Source of the DNA: Pseudorhodobacter ferrugineus DSM 5888
GTDB taxonomy: Bacteria > Pseudomonadota > Alphaproteobacteria > Rhodobacterales > Rhodobacteraceae
NCBI RefSeq assembly: GCF_000420745.1
Contig: NZ_ATVN01000004.1
Location: 1 to 64,000 of the forward strand
Reading direction: 5' to 3'
Length of the DNA: 64,000 bases
The notes under the pieces: model-generated
Told to the model about the DNA's origin: nothing
Databases searched by the model: none
Seen by the model: the letters and a program-made list of their open reading frames with translations, nothing else
Part shown: positions 60,379 through 64,000 of the stretch, piece by piece
Position numbering within the stretch: position 1 is the stretch's first letter
Layout of the letters: each line of letters starts with the position of its first letter
Translations under genes and position numbers: made by a program

Positions 60379-61407
60379 ATGTCCTATATGCCCGCCGACG
60401 ACCGCTATTCGAAAATGATCTATCGCCGTTGTGGCAAATCGGGGTTGAAGTTGCCGGCGGTGTCGTTGGGGCTGTGGCACAACTTTGGCTATGACACACC
60501 GCACGCAACCAAACGCGCGATTTGCCGAACGGCGTTTGACCACGGCATCACGCATTTCGATCTTGCCAACAACTACGGCCCGCCTCCCGGATCTGCCGAG
60601 GAAGCGTTTGGCGATATTCTGGCCACCGATTTTCGCGGGTATCGCGATGAGCTGATTGTCTCGTCCAAGGCGGGGTATAACATGTGGGATGGCCCGTATG
60701 GCGAATGGGGCAGCCGCAAGTATCTGATCGCGTCTTGTGACCAGTCGTTGAAGCGAATGGGGCTGGATTACGTCGATATCTTTTATTCCCACCGCTTTGA
60801 CCCCGACACCCCGCTGGAAGAAACCATGGGCGCGCTGGACCATATCGTGCGGTCGGGTCGCGCGCTTTATGCAGGGATTTCTAGCTATAATTCCGCCCGC
60901 ACGCGTGAGGCGGTGGCGATTTTAAAGGAGCTGGGGACGCCCTGTGTGATTCATCAGCCCAGCTATAACCTGCTGAATCGCTGGGTGGAAAAGGACGGGT
61001 TGAAGGACACGTTGGCCGAGCTTGGGGTGGGGTCGATTGCCTTTACGCCCTTGGCCCAAGGGATTTTGACCAAGAAATACTTGGGCGGAATTCCGGCAGG
61101 CAGCCGTGCCGCGCAAGGCAAATCGCTGAAACCCGCAACCATCACGCCCAGCGCTTTGGCATCGGTCCGCGCGCTGGACGATATGGCACAAGCGCGGGGG
61201 CAAACCTTGGCGCAAATGGCGATTGCGTGGGTTTTGCGTGGCGGTGGCATTACGACCGCGCTGATCGGCGCATCCAAGCCCGAGCAGGTGATTGATTGCG
61301 TGGGTGCCATTGGCAACCTGGAGTTTACCGCGGCAGAACTGGCCGAAATTGACCGCATTTCATCGGAAGAAGATATCAACCTTTGGGCGCGGTCTTCGGC
61401 AGAATAA
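60379..61407 (+). CDS. Aldo/keto reductase, L-glyceraldehyde 3-phosphate reductase type
   Basis: A 342-residue NADPH-dependent aldo/keto reductase. The catalytic Asp61, Tyr66 and Lys97 are in HFDLANNYGPPPGSAEEAFG and VSSKAGYN; GLWHNFGYDTPHATKRAI is shared with the YghZ-type subgroup. YghZ reduces L-glyceraldehyde 3-phosphate and methylglyoxal, detoxifying triose by-products. It sits 117 bp after xylA, with its own ribosome site (CAGGAGCC), so a link to pentose metabolism is only positional. Confidence 0.88.
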   Translation: MSYMPADDRYSKMIYRRCGKSGLKLPAVSLGLWHNFGYDTPHATKRAICRTAFDHGITHFDLANNYGPPPGSAEEAFGDILATDFRGYRDELIVSSKAGYNMWDGPYGEWGSRKYLIASCDQSLKRMGLDYVDIFYSHRFDPDTPLEETMGALDHIVRSGRALYAGISSYNSARTREAVAILKELGTPCVIHQPSYNLLNRWVEKDGLKDTLAELGVGSIAFTPLAQGILTKKYLGGIPAGSRAAQGKSLKPATITPSALASVRALDDMAQARGQTLAQMAIAWVLRGGGITTALIGASKPEQVIDCVGAIGNLEFTAAELAEIDRISSEEDINLWARSSAE

Positions 61408-61425
61408 CCCTTGCGGGCGCTACGC

Positions 61426-61845
61426 TTAACGGCGCTGCGCCTGCATGATCAACGTATCCCCCACAAACAACCGCAGCGTATCCGCCGCCATGTCATAGCG
61501 GTTCACGGCGGCCAATGCCTTGGTAAACCCTGACTCGACATCCATCAGCATCGGCGCGCAGGCCATGCGGGTCAGCGCGGTTGGCGCAAAGGTCAGCGCC
61601 TGCCCTTTTTGCACGAAATTACCGGAATAGCGGTTGCAGCCTGCATTGCCTGACACCGTTTTACCCGCAAAATCCAGCGTCACGCTTGCCCCCGCAGGCA
61701 GCGCGCCCCCAACCAGTGATGTGACCTGCCAGTTGCCCGCCAACGCCTCGCCCGCAGGCGCCGATTGCTGCTGCGCGACGCAAGCTCCCACGGTCAGCGC
61801 CAGCGCCATGCCCAAAAAGGCCGCCCCTTTGGTATTCATCTTCAT
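61426..61845 (-). CDS. META domain lipoprotein (HslJ-like)
   Basis: A 139-residue protein with a lipobox (VGAC, Cys22) after a signal segment, then a META domain (LAGNWQVTSLVGGALPAG, SGNAGCNRYSGNF, TRMACAPMLMDVESGFTKAL). HslJ-type proteins are linked to novobiocin tolerance and stress in E. coli; the role here is unknown. It converges on the aldo/keto reductase and follows the lytic transglycosylase gene by 9 bp on the same strand. Confidence 0.87.
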   Translation of the reverse strand: MKMNTKGAAFLGMALALTVGACVAQQQSAPAGEALAGNWQVTSLVGGALPAGASVTLDFAGKTVSGNAGCNRYSGNFVQKGQALTFAPTALTRMACAPMLMDVESGFTKALAAVNRYDMAADTLRLFVGDTLIMQAQRR

Positions 61846-61854
61846 TTCCCTCCC

Positions 61855-63093
61855 TCACTCCAACCGGTTCAGCACATCAAGGCTGGGATAGCCATCCGGC
61901 ACAATCCCTCGCGCCTTTTGAAACCCCTTTACCGCCGCAATCGTGTTTGGCCCCATCTTGCCGTCCACGCCCAGCGTGTCAAACCCTGCCGCCGTTAACC
62001 GCGTTTGCAAATCCAAGCGTTCATCCAGTGTCAGCGCCCGCAATTCGCGTGGCCAACCCGATTTGATCCGCGCGCCGCCTTTCAGCAGGTCGGCCAAATG
62101 CCCCACCGCAATGACATAGGCATCGGCGGTATTGTACCGTTCAATCACTTGGAAATTGGAAAATATCAGAAACGACGCCCCCCGCGCGCCACCGGGCAGC
62201 AACACCGATGCAGGCCCGTGGTCGGGTAAATCCGCGCCATCGGCGCCGCGCACACCCATCGCCTGCCAATTCGCCACAGGTTTTTTCACCCGTTCGCTGG
62301 TTTGGTCATAATCAAACCCCGCAGGCAGGGTGATTTCCAACCCCCAAGGGGCACCTTTGGTCCAGCCATACCCCGCCAGATAAGCCGCGGTAGAGGCCAG
62401 CGCATCGGTCGGATCATCGCCCCAGATGTTGCGCTTGCCATCGCCATCAAAATCCACGGCATAGGCAAGGAAAGACGAGGGCATAAATTGCGTATGCCCC
62501 ATCGCACCGGCCCACGACCCTTGCAGATTGGCCGCAACCGTATCACCCGCTTGCAAGATTTTCAGCGCCGCCAATAACTCGCCTTCAAAAAACGCCGAAC
62601 GCCTGCCATCATAGGCCAGCGTAGCCAGCGACTGCACTGTCCGTACCGAGCCGCGAAACGTGCCATAGGCACTTTCCAGCCCCCAGATCGCCGTGACCAC
62701 CTCTTTGTCCACGCCGTAAGTATCTTCGATCTTTTGCAAGGTCGCGGCCTGTTTGCGCAGGGCCGCCATACCATTGCTTACGCGATCGTCCGATACAGCC
62801 GTGTCCAGATAGTCCCAGATGGTTTTGGTAAATTCCGCTTGGTTGCGGTCGCGGCGAATGACATCCGCGTCATAGGCCAGCCCCGTCAACGCGCTGTCCA
62901 TCACCGCATCCGAAATCCCCGCCGCCGCCGCCCGCACCCGAAACGCGGCCAACCAAGCTTGCAAGCCTTGCGTATCACCTTGCGCGTCCACGACACCCTC
63001 TTTCTGCTCTGCCATTACGGGCACCTCTGCAGTGTTGGCAAAGGCTACACACGCCGCCAAACACCACATCATCCCTGCCAAAACTATCCGCAT
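61855..63093 (-). CDS. Lytic murein transglycosylase with C-terminal peptidoglycan-binding domain
   Basis: A 412-residue MltB-type (SLT_2) enzyme that cleaves peptidoglycan. The catalytic Glu140 is in AIWGLESAYGTF, followed by TRSLATLAYDGRRSAFFEGEL-like and GAMGHTQFMPSSFLAYAVDF blocks. The last 60 residues are a peptidoglycan-binding domain (GFDTLGVDGKMGPNTIAAVK). The N-terminus MRIVLAGMMWCLAAC could be a lipoprotein signal (LAAC, Cys15) or an ordinary one cut after FAN. I use the start at 63093; the longer open frame upstream is not similar to the family. Confidence 0.9.
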   Translation of the reverse strand: MRIVLAGMMWCLAACVAFANTAEVPVMAEQKEGVVDAQGDTQGLQAWLAAFRVRAAAAGISDAVMDSALTGLAYDADVIRRDRNQAEFTKTIWDYLDTAVSDDRVSNGMAALRKQAATLQKIEDTYGVDKEVVTAIWGLESAYGTFRGSVRTVQSLATLAYDGRRSAFFEGELLAALKILQAGDTVAANLQGSWAGAMGHTQFMPSSFLAYAVDFDGDGKRNIWGDDPTDALASTAAYLAGYGWTKGAPWGLEITLPAGFDYDQTSERVKKPVANWQAMGVRGADGADLPDHGPASVLLPGGARGASFLIFSNFQVIERYNTADAYVIAVGHLADLLKGGARIKSGWPRELRALTLDERLDLQTRLTAAGFDTLGVDGKMGPNTIAAVKGFQKARGIVPDGYPSLDVLNRLE

Positions 63094-63181
63094 CCTGCCG
63101 CCCGCCTGTTGTTTTACCAGCAGTCTAACGCCACCGGCATGATTGGCAACGCCCGCCACAAACCGCCCAACACATCGGCGG

Positions 63182-64000
63182 TTATTTGCGCCGCCGTACC
63201 ACTTTGCGTTTGGTCGCTTTGTCCTTAGCAGCCGCACGGCCCGGTTTGCGCGGCCCACCCCGCCCGCGCGGGGCATGGCCCTTGGGAAGCGCGCGGTCCT
63301 CAATCTCCAGCAGCTCCAAGATCAAGCCACCCGTCACGGGAACCGCCTCGGTCAGCCGCACGGTCACGCGTTGGCCGATGCCGATTGTCAGGCCCGTATC
63401 CGCACCCATCAGGGTTTGGGTATCCGCGTCAAAATGGAAAAATTCACGCCCCACAGACCGGATCGGGATCAACCCATCCGCGCCGCTATCATCCAGTTTC
63501 ACAAACAGCCCAAACCGCTGCACGCCCGACACGCGGCCTTTGAACGTGGCCCCCACGCGGTCCGACAAATAGGCCGCCAGATAGCGGTCTGTCGTGTCAC
63601 GCTCGGCTATCATCGACCGGCGTTCGGTATCGGAAATCGCCTTGGCGGTATCGGCCAATTCCTCAATATCCAGCGGCGTCAAACCATCATCGCCCCAGCG
63701 ATGCCCTGCAATCAAGGCGCGGTGGACAATCAGGTCCGAATAGCGCCGGATGGGCGAGGTGAAATGCGCATAATTCCGCAACGCCAACCCGAAATGGCCG
63801 AAATTCTGCGGGTTGTAATAGGCTTGGGTCATCGACCGCAGGGTCGTGATGTTCATCAACTCATCAAATTCGGTGCCTTCGGCCTGCGACAACAATTTGT
63901 TCAAATGTGCGGTTTTCAACACTTGCCCCTTGGCGAGCGTGAACCCAGATGCCTCGGCCACCTCGCGCAACGCCTCCAGCTTTTCGGGGCTTGGTTCCTC
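63182..64000 (-). CDS. rnr: Ribonuclease R, C-terminal part (5' end outside window)
   Basis: The frame runs open to the last base of the window. The 272 visible residues contain the end of the RNB catalytic domain (FTSPIRRYSDLIVHRALIAG) and the S1 RNA-binding domain (VGATFKGRVSGVQRFGLFVK), then a basic C-terminal tail (KRKVVRRRK) typical of RNase R rather than RNase II. A processive 3'-5' exoribonuclease for structured RNA. The N-terminal cold-shock domains lie outside. Confidence 0.93.
   Translation of the reverse strand, partial: EEPSPEKLEALREVAEASGFTLAKGQVLKTAHLNKLLSQAEGTEFDELMNITTLRSMTQAYYNPQNFGHFGLALRNYAHFTSPIRRYSDLIVHRALIAGHRWGDDGLTPLDIEELADTAKAISDTERRSMIAERDTTDRYLAAYLSDRVGATFKGRVSGVQRFGLFVKLDDSGADGLIPIRSVGREFFHFDADTQTLMGADTGLTIGIGQRVTVRLTEAVPVTGGLILELLEIEDRALPKGHAPRGRGGPRKPGRAAAKDKATKRKVVRRRK

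Noticed and set aside
1-64000. CRISPR array, prophage or conjugative element
   Set aside because: No regularly spaced direct repeats with variable spacers, no phage structural genes and no integrase or transfer genes were seen; the only mobile DNA is the IS21 end.

Overview
The window reads as a chromosomal segment of an alphaproteobacterium, most likely a member of the Rhodobacteraceae (Roseobacter group). Support comes from the gene families and their arrangement: a NAD-linked formate dehydrogenase with a fused NuoE/NuoF-type subunit, a TRAP transporter beside sugar-acid genes, a TamA/TamB pair, a single-domain XylG, and short intergenic repeats scattered between genes. This is an inference from gene content and style; no rRNA or tRNA gene is present to confirm it.

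Layout. 1-346: right end of an IS21-family insertion sequence (tail of istB plus terminal repeats). 459-6753: housekeeping genes (proline iminopeptidase, ubiG, 5-formyl-THF cyclo-ligase, DUF1178, Nudix, a YgiB/YgiC pair, thpR). 6750-11311: a tightly overlapping five-gene operon for four-carbon sugar acids (galM-like, ltnD, otnK, otnC, otnI). 11493-14232: a DUF1624 membrane protein, an Lrp-type regulator and a divergent cysteine-desulfurase-like enzyme. 14429-25322: a formate dehydrogenase and molybdenum cofactor block (Crp/Fnr regulator, fdsA, fused fdsG-fdsB, tusA, moeA fused to an extra N-terminal domain, mobB, mobA, a small membrane protein, fdhD, DUF2478). 25319-26242: a KDG-kinase-like gene. 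26422-28953: an SDR and a xylonate-dehydratase-type enzyme. 29115-30178: azlCD. 30270-39086: an eight-gene operon (TRAP transporter, PhyH dioxygenase, UxaA-type dehydratase, DenD-like dehydrogenase, EamA transporter, beta-hydroxyacid dehydrogenase) divergent from a GntR regulator (39304-39981), followed by a 2-hydroxyacid dehydrogenase. 41215-49759: envelope genes (CapD-type epimerase, YihY, TamB, TamA). 49925-52758: a di-heme peroxidase facing a CRTAC1-type protein. 52755-60261: xylose uptake and catabolism (ROK regulator, xylF, xylH, xylG, xylB, xylA). 60379-64000: aldo/keto reductase, META lipoprotein, lytic transglycosylase, partial rnr.

The strongest systems-level observation is a palindrome, TTTGGTATACCAAA, that occurs in front of the tetronate operon, the xylonate-dehydratase-type gene, the TRAP operon/GntR divergent promoter and, in a shorter form, the 2-hydroxyacid dehydrogenase. 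I infer that the GntR protein encoded at 39304-39981 binds it and unites about 30 kb of dispersed genes into one sugar-acid regulon. In the proposed route the TRAP system imports a four-carbon acid, DenD or LtnD oxidises it to 2-oxo-tetronate, OtnI isomerises it, OtnK phosphorylates it, and OtnC decarboxylates it to dihydroxyacetone phosphate. The UxaA-type dehydratase, the PhyH dioxygenase and the xylonate-dehydratase-type enzyme do not fit that route and suggest at least one further, unassigned acid substrate.
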